Positions 23,688 through 35,248 of a stretch of DNA of 64,000 nt are shown here, piece by piece. Below the pieces are notes generated by a model. It saw only the letters and a list, made by a program, of their open reading frames with translations. It searched no databases and was not told the origin of the DNA. The stretch comes from Arachis hypogaea (Eukaryota > Streptophyta > Magnoliopsida > Fabales > Fabaceae). Numbering within the stretch: the first letter of the stretch is position 1; each line of letters opens with the position of its first letter. The stretch covers positions 72,931,649 through 72,995,648 of the forward strand of contig NC_092039.1 in the NCBI RefSeq assembly GCF_003086295.3, given 5' to 3'. The position numbers were made by a program, and so were the translations under genes.

Positions 23688-24434
23688 GCCGGACATACAA
23701 ATTTGACTGGGACGCCGTTCTCAGAGTTATAGCACAACCTGGCAGTAGATGGATCTATGGATACCATCGATCCCGACCTAAGGGAATATTGGCTTCAACA
23801 CTGACCCTGGAGGCTCGAGTATGGGCACAGATTATGTCCCACTACGTCTTTTCGAGCACTCACGAGTCCTCCTTCACCGTAGACATGGCTGTTCTACTCT
23901 GGTGTATCCTTACAGACCAGCCTCTCAATTTACCAAGACACACTCGAAATGCTATGGGACACGTACAAATTGCGGGCAACTTACCTTTTCCCGCCTTGAT
24001 TTAAGATCTAGTCTCAGCAGCCAGAGTCTCTTACAGAGCTGGGGATACCAAGACCATACTTCTGCGGAATGATCAGCACGTCCCGAATGAGAAGTATATC
24101 AGACCTCCAGCAGCCGCTAACAACTGGAGCACAGAACCAGCAGAAGATATTCCTTCTCCTTCAACATCACAAGCACCTCCAACAAACCAACTGCTCCATC
24201 AGATACTTGAGAGATTGGACTGGCTAGACCGGGAGGGAAAGCGAAGAGAGCGCTGTAACTAGCGCCGATTTACATACCTCAAGGAGCTGCTTATTGGCAA
24301 CCACCCACCCAAGGAAGATCTGGACTCCACTTCATTTACCAGCACAGAGAGCCATGACGGTCTCGCTTGTGGAGACACTGCTACCAGCCCCCCTTTGTTC
24401 CTGACAGATGGCTCCGAAGACGATACAAAGCTTT

Positions 24435-24448
24435 AAGTGTGGGGAGGT
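24435..24448 (+). other. Internal polypurine-tract-like sequence at end of third ORF (B)
   Basis: AAGTGTGGGGAGGT, identical to the terminal polypurine tract at 25933-25946, overlaps the third-ORF stop about 1.5 kb upstream of the 3' LTR. A counterpart is present in K at 12714-12727. Confidence 0.7.
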
Positions 24449-25425
24449 CGGTCAATACCTGCTTCCGGAGGTAATTTCTCTTTCTTAAACACCAATAGGA
24501 TATTTATTTTTCTTTTGTTAGAATAGGATAAATTGCATAGTAATAGGTATTTGCATGCATGTTCTAATTGGTTGAAAAATAATAAGTTTCTTTTTAAGAC
24601 CCTATTTTTGAAAAATTTCACTAATTTAAATTAAAATCTTTCGTTAAAACTTGTTCGAAGTTGTATGTGGAACATAAGATGATAGCTAAAGAACACACAA
24701 CCCGTGAGATTTGAGCTTAATTACATGGTTACGTTATTTAATCATAATATTTTATTTTTGTGTGTTTTCATCTCTATGATTGTAATCTTTATTTTGTTCC
24801 ATTCTATATTCTATATGTTCAATATTTAGTGTATTTAAATGCATGCATATGATTGAGGCCGTTAATTGTTTTAGCTCACTTATCCCAAATAGCCTACCCT
24901 TTCAATTTCCCTTGTTAGCCACTTTGAGCCTTTTAAATCCCATTTGTTCTATATTTTACCACATCACTAGCCTTAAGCGGAAAAACAATTAAATACCCCA
25001 ATTGAATCTTTGGTTAGCTTAAGTTAGAGATTGTGTATCAATTAAATTTGGAAAGATCGTGGGAGCATAGGTTAATAAAGGAATATGTCATGATAAAATA
25101 AAGGGAATTTGCGTACCTACTCATGTAAGACCAGAAAAATTAAAAACCCATGTGCATTGATAATGTTATGTTTATTTTTATGCTTAATCAAAAAAATATT
25201 CAAGGTAATTAAGTAATTAAATAAGGGGACAAAATTACCCCAATGCTAAGTTAAGTTAATGAAAAGATCAATGCATATGTGATAAAAATTAAAAGAAAGG
25301 GTAATGCATGAGTATGTAATACAAAAGTGAGAATTTTGGGTAGCTAGGCATGAATTTAAAATTTTATAAAGTATGTATAGGTAAGAGCTTAGGTTAATCA
25401 AGGATTCAATTTATAGCTCACTTAA

Positions 25426-25491
<66 letters not shown>

Positions 25492-25932
25492 TCACCTTTA
25501 CCTTGGCCCCATTACAACCTTGAAAAGAGCTCATGATGTTTGCATTGGTGCATTAAATACTTGTTGATTGGTTAGTTGAAGAACAATGTTTAGAAATCAT
25601 GACTAAGAGAAGAATAGAGTGATTACCCTATACACTTGAGTGATTAGAGTGCACATACACCATCAGTAAGGGTTCAATGCTTAGTTCTATGTTCCCTACT
25701 TTCATGAACTGTCTTCTCACAAGTTTACCTGCCTTTACTATATGATTTTAATTAGTAGAATTTGATTTATGTTTGTCTTGAAGAACTTATTTACTTTTAA
25801 CCAAGTAGACAAAATCATCTTAGCATATAGTTGCATTCATATACATAGGTTGCATTGCATTGCATAGGTCTTACTTTTCCCTACTTGTTTATTTTATCTC
25901 CTTGAGCTAAGCATGAGGACATGCTAATGTCT
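24449..25932 (+). other. Element B 3' non-coding region with (AT)n microsatellite
   Basis: AT-rich, non-coding, alignable with K 12728-14120. Contains a perfect AT dinucleotide run at 25428-25489 (about 31 repeats), which is absent from the K counterpart. Ends AGCATGAGGACATGCTAATG before the polypurine tract. Confidence 0.8.
25428..25489. repeat. (AT)n microsatellite
   Basis: About 31 uninterrupted AT dinucleotides. Confidence 0.97.
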
Positions 25933-25946
25933 AAGTGTGGGGAGGT
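25933..25946 (+). other. Polypurine tract of element B
   Basis: AAGTGTGGGGAGGT immediately precedes the LTR start TGATAAACC. Confidence 0.8.
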
Positions 25947-27492
25947 TGATAAACCACTATTTTATGGTTTATCTTGTGTTTAATTGAGTGGTTTCATCAA
26001 GTCTTTACCCACTTATTCATATGAACTGCATGATTTTACAATCCCTTCCTAAGTTTGTTGTATGGTTGAAAACTTGCTTCCTAGAGATCTTTAATTTGTG
26101 TATTTCAATTCTCCTTTATACCATTCGATGCTGTGATCTGTGTGTTAAGTGTTTCAGGCTTTACAGGAAAGAAATGGCTTAGAGAACGGAGAAGAAGCTT
26201 GCAAAAATGGAAGGAACACAAGAAACTAAGGAGATGACCAAGCGAGCATCGACGCGCGCGCATGATTCACGCGAGCGCGCGAAATGAAGAAAGTCGCAGT
26301 GACGCGTGCATGTGCCTGACGCGTACGCGCAAATTAGAGTCTGCACGAATGACGCGCACGCATGGACGATGCGTATGCGTGACAAGGAAAATCACTGAAT
26401 GACGCGCACGCGTGACCGACGCGTACGCGTGACCGACGCGTACGCGTGACCTGCGCAATCTGGAGAAATAACAAAAAATGCTGGGGGCGATTTTAGGCCG
26501 TGTTCTGACCCAGTTTTCGGCCCAGAAACACAGAATAAAGCCAGGGAATGTGCATAGACTCAAAAGACATCGACACACATTATCATTAGGATAGTTTTTG
26601 GATTTTAGATCTGAATCTAGAGAGAATCACTCTTCCTCTAGGTTTTCTTTACATTCATAAGTTTATTAGTTTTATGTTTTTGCTTTGGATTTTGGATATT
26701 GAAGAGTCACCACCTCCATTGAAGTTACTATTCTAGTTTGTTTCCTTATTCCCTTACTCCTTTAGTTATTTATTAATCCTGTTCAGATAATTATGTTGCA
26801 CTTGGGATTTATTAATATAGTTTATTTCTTTTCCCTTTAATCAATTTTCAATCCTTATTCTGTTTAATTTATCATGTCTTCTTCTATTATTTTTGTGAGC
26901 GTTTTATTCATGTCAATGGAGTAAATCCCCAAGTTAACATGGGGGTTGATTAAAAGGAGACACTTTAGTTGGAAGGCTTAAGTGAAGATTAAACTGGAAG
27001 TTGTTGGTTAGTTCTGTATTTACTAACGTTAGACCTTCCCAAGGGAGAGGACTAGGATTTGCAAATAAGAGTTAGCTCAATCACTTGACTTTCCTTTATT
27101 TAGTAAGGGTTAACTAAGTGAAAACAACAACCTTTTTGATACTACACCTAAGAAATCCCAATAAGGATAGAACTTCCAATTGATCATTCCCCCAGTCAAG
27201 GCTTTTTTATTTAGAATATTAATAATCATTCTTAGTTTTTATTTCTTTAATTTACAACTATTTAATTGCTCATTATCCAAACTCAACTCTCTTGAAAACC
27301 CCTAATTAATAAATTAGCATTCTCTCTGCAACTCGTTGGGAGACGACCTGGGATTCATACTCCTAGTATTTTATTTCTAAATTTTTGAGACAACTCTTTT
27401 AAATTGATACGCGGAATCTTCATTGGTTAAGAGCTATACTTGCAACGCCGTTTTCTCTATAAACTCTTAATCGGTGATTTTCCGCCACGTCA
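25947..27492 (+). repeat. Element B second LTR
   Basis: Complete, from TGATAAACCACTATTT to CCACGTCA. Closely similar to 6027-7520. It carries three copies of a 17-bp unit GACGCGTACGCGTGACC (26401-26451, the first with a C variant) where the first LTR has one. It is followed by a primer-binding site, not by flanking DNA. Confidence 0.88.
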
Positions 27493-27880
27493 ATTTTTGG
27501 CGCCGTTGCTGGGGAGTTGTAACAGTTTGCTAATTTATTGGTTGGATTTTTATTTTATTTGCACTTTATTTTATTTTATTTTTTACCATGAGCTGTATGT
27601 TTCTTTCATTGAATGGCGCGTTCACTACCTGATCCGAGCCTACCCACATTTGATCTTGAAATTGAAAGAACTATCTCACGTATAAGGCGGGCTCGGCGTC
27701 GGTTAGTCCTTTTTGAGGACAAATTTGAAACGTCATTTAAGAAAGAAACAGGCTCCCTTTCTACTGATTTGGTTGATTTTAACACAGAGGACATGGTAGC
27801 TCCCAGGAGGATTACTCTTTAGGAGGCGGGAGCTCTGGACTTTACGCTCCCAGGAGGATTACTCTTCAGGAGGCGGGAGC
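27493..27880 (+). pseudogene. Second copy of B internal 5' end: primer site and gag N-terminus
   Basis: A tRNA-Asp primer site (27498-27515, one change in TGGCGCCGTTGCTGGGGA) and leader are followed by ATG at 27613 opening a 69-codon frame equivalent to gag at 7637, without the TAG found there. Stop at 27820. Includes the shared 47-bp duplication and ends at 27880, where element C LTR sequence begins. Shows that a further element-B copy started here and was cut by recombination. Confidence 0.85.
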
Positions 27881-28899
27881 TAAATAGACTGTTTTACCCT
27901 TACTAGTCATATGTTTAGTATTTAAGGGATTAAACTTATGTAACCTGGAGAAATTGGACAGTCTTCAAACCTTTTTCACCTCCCCCATGGGGGGAGGTCT
28001 GCCATTATTTTCGTTTTTCCATTGATTTTACTTCAGTATGAGTCTCTAAACCTCCTAGGTTGAGGGGAGGAGTCCTACTGAGTCATATGAATTAATAAAA
28101 GTACTATTTCTTCTTCTTCGATCAGTGTTTGATCTATCTCTAAGATGTATATTCCGATCTTCATCATGGTGAATAGGACGATCTGACAAATTGGTTCTGT
28201 TCATCACATTAAGACGAACGTGCCTGACAAACACTCACGTCTACTTGGGATCGTGTGAGTACCTGGATGAAAAGCATGAGCCAACAGCTATGGTTATATA
28301 TCTCTCAGACGATTAATCCACGATTTATTTGGGGACTTCTTGAGACACCAGTTCAGCCAATCTCCGGGGAGATTAGGGTCTCCATGGTATAGGCTAGAAT
28401 CCAAAGAAGTAGCGTTCTCTAATCCGGAAGATTCGACTTTGTCTGTGACATTTTGAGTAGGATCGCCAAGAAAATGGACTGCTATGCGCTTAACCCTTCG
28501 TCAGGTTGAATATCACAACCACTGGTCATTGCCGTGTTCAACCTGAGCAGAGGAGACCAAGGACCATTGGCGTGGCTTTAATCACTTACAACCTACTATA
28601 GAAGAAGATCATTCACAAGCAAGGAAGACAGTAGTACCAGAGTTACTTCAAAAAGACAAAGCAACTCCGACTCTCATCCCTATTCCTATCTTTTATTCCA
28701 ATTTGGTATTCCTTTCATACCTTCACAACTTATGAGAAATGTTATGTTTATATCACTGATAATACAACTCCTTCTGATTCTGCTTGACTAAGAGCTGCAA
28801 GACAACCACAACTTGCTTCAAGCCACAATCCTCGTGGGATCAACCCTAATATTGCTACTGATGTACGAAATAGTGTGGGTTTTGTGTACACGCGCACCA
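27881..28899 (+). repeat. Element C first LTR, 5'-truncated
   Basis: Starts within the LTR at a position equivalent to 37857 in the second LTR (CTAAATAGACT) and ends GCGCACCA. Contains the AACTTATGTAACCTGGAGAA block and a GGGAGGTCTGCC block shared with 37910-37980. Confidence 0.85.
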
Positions 28900-28905
28900 A
28901 GTTTT

Positions 28906-28926
28906 TGGCGCCGTTGCCGGGGATTG
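28906..28926 (+). other. Primer-binding site, tRNA-Asp (element C)
   Basis: TGGCGCCGTTGCCGGGGATT and one further base, 6 nt after the LTR. Perfect tRNA-Asp complement over its first 18 nt. Confidence 0.9.
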
Positions 28927-30261
28927 TTGTGTTTTGACAAACTGCCGGATTGTTTTGCTGCTTAGATAAGGTAAATTATTTTATTTTTATTGAGTCTTTT
29001 ATTTTTGTTTTCTTCTTCTTCAATTTTCGAAAAATTCTTAAAACCTTTTCAAAATTATTTTTTCTTTTCTTTGTTTAATCTTGTCCTTGGTATTGAGTCT
29101 TCCATGTTCTTGTTTCCTGTTTTTCAATTCCAAAAAAATAAAATTTTCCTTAACCTTTTTCAAAATTTTTTTTCTTTTCTTTATTTAATCCTTGCATTTT
29201 TTGAATATGTCTATGTTCTTGGTAAGTTCATGTTCTTTGAGTCTTTCTTTCTAAAAATTTTGAAAAATAATTTTTTCTTTGTTTAATCTTTTTTCAAGTC
29301 TTTAAGTTTGGTGTTTTCTTGTTTATTTTTTTGCAATTGTCCAAAATTTGTGTTTTGGTTTTCTAAAAATTTTAAGTTTGGTGTTCTTTTTATGTTCTTG
29401 TGTTTTTTGAGTCTTTATATTTTTTTCTTTGTGTTCTTGTGAGTCTTCAAAGTGTTCTTGAGTCTTGTATGTATCTTGATCTTGAAATTTTTAAGTTTGG
29501 TGTCCCTTCGTATTTCCCTCCAAATTTTCGAAAATAAAGGGGTGCTAGATCTAAAAATTTTAAGTCTTGTGTCTTTTTTGTGTTTTTCTCTTTCATCATA
29601 AAATTCAAAAAAATAAAAAAATATATTTTCTAACTAATTTCCAACCAATATTTTCGAAAATTACTAAAAAAATTCAGATTTGAATTTTCAAATTTTATCT
29701 TATCTCATCTTAGTTGTCAAGTTTTCAAAAATTAATTTTTTCAAAAATAAAAATCATATCTTTAAAAAAAAAAACTTATCTATTTCAAATCTTATCATAT
29801 TGTTTTCAAAATTCAAAAATTTCATCTTATCTTTTTCAAATTTCAAATTTTCAAAATTAAATCTTTTTCAAAATCAATTTTCTAATCTTATCATTTTTTG
29901 TTTCTTATCTTATCTTTTCTAACTTCTAATTTTTAAACCATATCTTTTTCAAAACTTTTTTAAAATCTTATCTTATATTTTATCTTAATTAAAATCTTTC
30001 CTTATCTTATCTTTTACTTTTATTTTTATTTTTTTATCTTTTCTTAATTAATATCTTATTTTCTCTCTAATCTTTTTCAAAACCACCTAACTAACTCTCT
30101 TTTCTCAAATTTTCGAAAACTACTTCTTATCTTCTCTCTCTTATTTTTTAAAACCTTCTAACTAACTCTTCTCTTCCTTATTTTTCGAAAATATGTCTCT
30201 TCTTCTCTCTCATCTTTTTCAAAACCTCGTAACTAACTCCTTCTATCCTTAATTTTCAAAA

Positions 30262-30300
<39 letters not shown>

Positions 30301-30808
30301 TTAAACCACCTAACTAACTCTCCCTTCTCTCAATTTTTGAAAATTTCTCTCTCTTCTCTCTCTTCTCTCTCTTCTATTTTCAAAAATTCACTAACCAATT
30401 TTAAAATCTTTTTAAATTATTAACCATATTTTCAAAAATTAATTAATTAATAATTAAAAAAATATTTTAATTCTTATTTACATTTTCTGTTTATACCACT
30501 TCTGTTCTTATCTCTATTCATTCAACTCTACTTCTTTCAACTCTGGGTGTAGCTCAACTTCTTTATCTTCCTTCCTTTTTTCTTCACATCTCACTTAGGG
30601 CTTCTTGCCAATTGTCACAGAAAGCTTTCTTGTGATTTCTTTTCTATCTCCTTCTATCTTCTTTTATCAAGGTAATCTTCTTCTACTTATTTTATTTATT
30701 TTTATTTTTATTTTCTTTCTTCTTCTTCTTTCTTTTATTCTGACTTTAAGAAGGAGTGTCTTGCCTATTGGCATGGTCTTTTCTTCTTTCTTTCTTTTCT
30801 TCTTGTTT
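28927..30808 (+). other. Element C leader, with AAGTTTGGTGT motifs and CT repeats
   Basis: Very T-rich 1.9-kb leader without coding. TTTAAGTTTGGTGT occurs near 29303, 29368 and 29488. Runs of TCTTATCTTTTTCAAA follow at 29690-30170, and a (CT)n tract lies at about 30261-30296. Duplicated at 38811-40030. Confidence 0.8.
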
Positions 30809-31870
30809 ATGACCAGGAACAGGGATAAAGAACCCCTCTTGACTCATGATCCTGAACCTGAAAAGACTCTAAGGAGGCGTTTACAACAAGCTAAAGTACA
30901 ACACTCCGGAAGAGACCTTTCAGAAAGTTTTGAACAAGAAATAGAGGACATGGTTGAACCACAAGAGGAGACCAGAAAGGTCCTTGGTGACTTTACCATG
31001 CCTACCTCTGACTTTTATGGCAGAAGCATTGCTGTACCTACCATTGGAGCTGACAATTTTTAGCTTAATCCTCAGTTAGTCTCTCTTCTAAAGTAGAACT
31101 GCAAATTCCATGGACATCCACTAGAAGATCCACATCATTCTTGGCAGAATTCTTACAGATCTGTGATACTGTAAAGACTAATGAAAAGTCTACAAGCTGA
31201 TGCTCTTGTCCTTTTCTTTAAGGGATAGAGCTAAAAGTTGGTTGGATGCCCAGCCTAAAGAGAGTCTTGACTCTTGGGAAAAGCTAGTAAATACTTTTCT
31301 GGCTAAGTTCTTTCCCTCTCAAAAGATGAGCAAGATTAAAGTGGAAGTTTAAACTTTTAGACGAAGAAAAGGTGAATCCCTCAATGAAGCTTGGGAAAGA
31401 TACAAGAAAATGATCAGGATATGTCCTCCTGACATGCTTTCAAAGTGGTCTATCGTAGGCATGTTCTATGATGGCTTGTCTGAGATGTCCAAAATTTCAT
31501 TGGACAACTCTGCAAGTGAATCTCTTTACTTGAAGAAAACGCCTACAGAAGCGAGAGAGCTCATTGAGATGGTTGCAAACAACCAATTCATGTACACCTC
31601 TGAGAGGAATCCTTTAAACTATGGAATCCTTTAGAAGAAAGGAGTTCATAAAGTTGAGACTCTGAATGCCATCCTGGCTCAGAATAAGAGCTTGACCCAA
31701 CTGGTCAACATGATCTCTCAATATCTCATTGGGATACAAACTGCAGCAGGCAGTAATCAGGAAGCTTCTCTTGAAGAAGAAGCCTATGATCCTAATCAAC
31801 CCACCATGAAGGAGGTGATTTACATGGGAGAACCTTATGGAAACACCTTCATGGAGGAATCATCCTAACC
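30809..31870 (+). pseudogene. Element C gag, broken
   Basis: ATG at 30809 (MTRNRDKEPLLTHDPEPEKTL), with a TAG at 31061 inside the conserved block GADNF-stop-LNPQLVSLL. Frameshifts through 31100-31400 blur the capsid core. Readable again from 31410 (CPPDMLSKWSIVGMFYDGLS, LIEMVANNQFMY) and then in LAQNKSLTQLVNMIS up to a TAA near 31866. Matches gag of element E at 50120 onward. Non-functional. Confidence 0.8.
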
Positions 31871-32079
31871 TCTCATGGAAGGATCAATAGAAACCTCAGC
31901 AAGGTTTCAATCAAGGTGGTAGGAACGAGAATAGGTTCAATAATAGACCACAATTTCCATCTTCTCAAGGGAATATAGAGGCCTCTCAGTAGAGCCTTTC
32001 TGACTTATCCACTCTGGTCTCCAGCCTCACTAAGACCACTCATAGTTTCATTAATAAAACAAGGTCCTTCATTAGAAAC

Positions 32080-32850
32080 TTGGAGGTACAGGTTGGTCAA
32101 TTGAGCAAGAGGATCCCTGAGATCCCTCTTGACACTCTTCCCAGCAATACTGAGGCTAATCCTAAAGAAGAGTTCAAGGCCATAACCATGGATGTTGAGG
32201 TCAAACTAGAGGAGAATGGAAAGGCATTGAACGCCAGGGAAGAAGCCTTCACTGGGCGTTCAACACCCACCAGCCCAGAACCAAAGGAAACTATAAAGAC
32301 AATAGAATTTCCTTTGAATAGTTCTGATGGCTACTCATCCTCAAGTGAGGATGAAGGCACTAGGGAAGAGCAAGTTGCTCGGTACCTAGGAGCTCTTATG
32401 AGGCTGAATGCCAAGCTATTTGGTACAAAGCCTTTGGAGGAAGAACCTCCTCTGCTCACCAAAGAACTCCATGCTTTGGTTCAGCAAGAGCTACCTCAGA
32501 AGCTTCCAAACCCTGGACACTTTTTGATTCCTTGCACCGTAGGCACTATGACCTTTGAAAAGGCTCCGTGTGACCTAGGGTCAAGCATCATCCTCATGCC
32601 ACTCTCTGTAATGGAGAAGCTAGAAATCCTTGAGGTAAAAGCTATACATGTGTCTTTAGAAATGGCAGACAAGACCATGAAGAAGCCAAATGGCTTAATG
32701 GAGGATCTCTTGGTTAGAGTAGAAAACCACTACATCTTTACAAACTTCATTATCTTGGATATAGGAGAGGATGAGGATGACTGAGTCATCCTTGGAAGAC
32801 CTTTCCTAGCCACAACTAATGCTATCATTGCTGTGGCTAAGGGAGAACTA
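32080..32850 (+). pseudogene. Element C protease, broken
   Basis: An open segment of 234 codons to TGA at 32782, then continuing VILGRPFLATTNAIIAVAKGELT up to the solo LTR. The protease active-site region reads CDLGSSIILMPLSVMEKL with the DLGS motif retained. Upstream, HALVQQELPQKLPNPGHFLIPCTVG is the usual Athila lead-in. TGA falls just before the GRPF motif. No RT follows. Confidence 0.83.
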
Positions 32851-32853
32851 ACC

Positions 32854-35240
32854 TGATGCAGGTGGAAATTGTCTCTCAACAAATTTCCTTCGGCAAGTGT
32901 ACCAAATTTTGTCGTCAAGTAAAAACTCACAATAGAGTGAGGTCGAATCCCACAGGGATTGATTGATCAAGCAACTTTGATTAGAAGATTGTTCTAGTTG
33001 AGCAAATTCAGAATTTGGGTTGAGAGTTGCAGAAAATAAAATGGCGGGAATGTAAATGACGGAAAAGTAAATGCTAGAATTAAAGAACTGGAAGTAAATG
33101 ACTGAATTAAATTGTAGAATTGTAAATGAGAATGGGGTGTTTGCTCATGAAAATAAACGCAAATATTAAAGAGAATGGGTGAGATCAGAATTGGGAAGTT
33201 CATTGGGCACAGGAGATGTTGCAATTCTCCGGATCAAGTTCATTTTCATCTCTTCCTCAATCAATGCATTCATTGATCTCCTTGGCAATCTTAATTGATT
33301 GAATTACAATTTCTTGCAATTCAATCTCTCAAATCTTGATCAATAGCCAATTCCTTGGTCAATTGCTCATGAGAAGAGATGAAGTGTGGTCACTGATTAT
33401 ACCACATGCATTTCCCAAATCAAGTTTTGAGAGGATTATAGTCACATATCCATCCAAACCCAATTTGGTTCAGCATGAGAAAGCATTTCTAGCTTGATCT
33501 CTTCATTCCTCTTTCAAGGTTCAGAAGGGATCCAAGTTTGAATAGTTTCTTTTCCAAGATAACTACCCAATGGGATGAAGATCGAAAGCTTTCAATTAAA
33601 ATCAAGAGAAAAGATAGAAGAAGAATGAAGAAAACTAGTATTGATCCATCAAATTACAACAGAGCTCCCTACCCAATGAAATGGGTTTAGTTGTTCATAG
33701 CTCTAAAAATGAAAAAAACAGATGGAGAATACATTCTCAACTAGAAGAGTAGAGAAAGTAAAAATATAGAGAGTAATGCTTTTCTTTTCCTTTCAGACTC
33801 CTTTCCCCCTCTCCCCCTCAAAACTCCAATAATTTAAAGATACTCCTATATATACTACTCTTCTATTCTTCTAGTTGATTCTTCAAGTCTTGGGCCTTTG
33901 GATCTTCAGTTTGGAGCAGTTCTCTTCTTCACTTGGGCTTGGTTTTACTTGCAGAGAGAAAGTGTGAAGTGGGCAGAGACTTTAGCTCAAGACGTTAGAG
34001 GTGTTAACATTCAGTGAGAAAATGGGTTCGAAAACGTTAGTGTCATTCAACTTTTTCACTAACGTTTCTTACCCAAGTAAAGGCCACGTTAACCTCAACG
34101 TTAGTGGCACAAACGTTGCCACTAACGTTGCCTCTTTGTCCTTCGCACACGTTATTGGGGCTCAACTTTCCCAATAACGTTGAGAGCCTCCCCCTTTCCC
34201 ACGTTAGAGTCCACGTTAACTTAGTTAACGTGGCTCTTTTAACGTAGGCATGCCAATCTTCGAGAACGTTAGTGACACTCAACATTGTCACTAACGTTCC
34301 AATATGCCCCTATTCATGTTAGAGTCCACGTTAACTAGGTTAACGTGGCTTCTAACGTGGCTTTGCAAACCATTTCCAACGTTAGTGACAATGTTGAGTG
34401 TCACTAACGTTGGCTCATCTTTCACTCATTGCCGTTAGCTTCCACGTTAACTAAGTTAACGTAGAAGTTAACGTGGCTCCTTGGGGTTTTGTGGTTGCTT
34501 CCAACGTTAGTGACAATGTTGGGTGTTACTAACGTTGTCGACCATTCTTGCCTTTCACGTCAGCTCCCACGTTAACCAAGTTAACGTGGAAGTTAATGTG
34601 GTACATTGCACCTTAGGCCAATGTTAGTGACAATGTTGAATGTCACTAGCGTTGGCTTCCTTCCCCTTGTTAACATTAGAGGCCACGTTAACCAAGTTAA
34701 CGTGGACTCTAACGTGGCCAGTTATGATCATTGGCCAACGTTAGTGATAATGTTAAGTGTCACTAACGTTGGCTCAAAATCCTTTCTTCACGTTAGAGCT
34801 CACGTTAACTTAGTTAACGTGACTCTTAACGTGGGCAATGATGGCTTCGAGAGCGTTATTGGCAATCACTTTTCTTATTAACTTTGCAAGTTACCTCCCA
34901 TTCCATGTTAGTGGCCACGTTAATTAGATTAACGTGACTGCTAAGTGGTTCCTCCTTGCTTCCTTTGTTCCTGAAATCAAGCAATAGAGTGCATCAAAGT
35001 TCTAGTCCAAGTCATGGGTAATGCAATATACAGTTTGTCACTAAATTTATGCAAAATCCTCATGAAATTATGTAAAATGCACAATGTATGCTTGAATCAA
35101 GGTGTAAGTGAATATCTACCCAAAACTAGCTTATTTCCTAAGGAAATGCATGAAACTACCCTAAAAACAGTAAAGAAAAGGTCAGTGAAACTGGCCAAGA
35201 TGCCCTTGCATCATAACCCTAAAGTTAGGGGAGGATCACA
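32854..35240 (-). repeat. Solo LTR (family I) inserted in element C
   Basis: On the minus strand it starts TGTGATCCTCCCCTAAC (35240 downward) and ends CACCTGCATCA (32854). A TATA box (TATATATA, 33847-33854) and a long palindromic array (34020-34940) upstream of it are present. No internal sequence. The flanks TAACC and TCTTG do not match, so the duplication was lost or the host was rearranged. Confidence 0.78.
34020..34940 (-). repeat. Palindromic AACGTT / GTTAACGTGG array in solo LTR I
   Basis: About eight units of roughly 110-120 bp. Each alternates two palindromes: one like AACGTTAGTGACA...TGTCACTAACGTT, the other like CCACGTTAACNAAGTTAACGTGG (about 23 bp). Spacer sequences differ between units while the palindromes are kept. 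Confidence 0.9.
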
Positions 35241-35248
35241 TCTTGTTT

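Larger units (their letters stand above)
21823..24436 (+). pseudogene. Element B third ORF (env-position, plant transposon protein-like), interrupted
   Basis: The ATG at 21823 begins a Lys/Pro-rich N-terminus (MATKKGKEKATPKPP, TKRIKRIIK), followed by RFTNPYCEQMFPIL and VKFYSNFHMP, typical of the third ORF that follows pol in Athila-like legume elements and of the domain annotated as putative plant transposon protein (PF20167, from memory). TGA at 22267 replaces a probable Arg codon. A DNA transposon occupies 22340-23687, and the frame resumes beyond it (TYKFDWDAVLRVIAQPGSRW, YVFSSTHESSFTVDMAVLLW). It runs through a TAA near 24001 and a TAG near 24260 to the stop after DDTKL. The function of this protein class is unproven. 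Confidence 0.72.
6027..27880 (+). mobile_element. Element B: Athila-like Ty3 retrotransposon with three LTR-type segments
   Basis: Order: LTR (6027-7520), tRNA-Asp primer site, gag, protease, RT, RNase H, integrase, a third ORF, polypurine tract, LTR (25947-27492), then a second copy of the first 388 bp of internal sequence (27493-27880). The tRNA-Asp primer, the DLGA protease motif and a third ORF downstream of pol fit the Athila lineage. It is interrupted by K (8534-15627) and by a DNA transposon (22340-23696). The left end lacks the first 18 bp of the LTR, and no target duplication is seen. The LTR-internal-LTR-internal layout indicates unequal recombination or tandem copies. Confidence 0.82.

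Noticed and set aside
21823..24436. Envelope glycoprotein in the env-like position
   Set aside because: No signal peptide, transmembrane segment or glycoprotein features; the motifs fit the plant transposon protein-like third ORF.
28906..28926. tRNA gene fragments at tRNA-Asp-like sequences (7526, 10030, 28906, 49216, 62145)
   Set aside because: Only the 3' 18-21 nt complement is present directly after LTR ends, so they are primer-binding sites, not tRNA genes.
34020..34940. CRISPR-like array
   Set aside because: Units are palindromic LTR minisatellites with variable spacing inside a plant solo LTR; no cas genes, and eukaryotic context.
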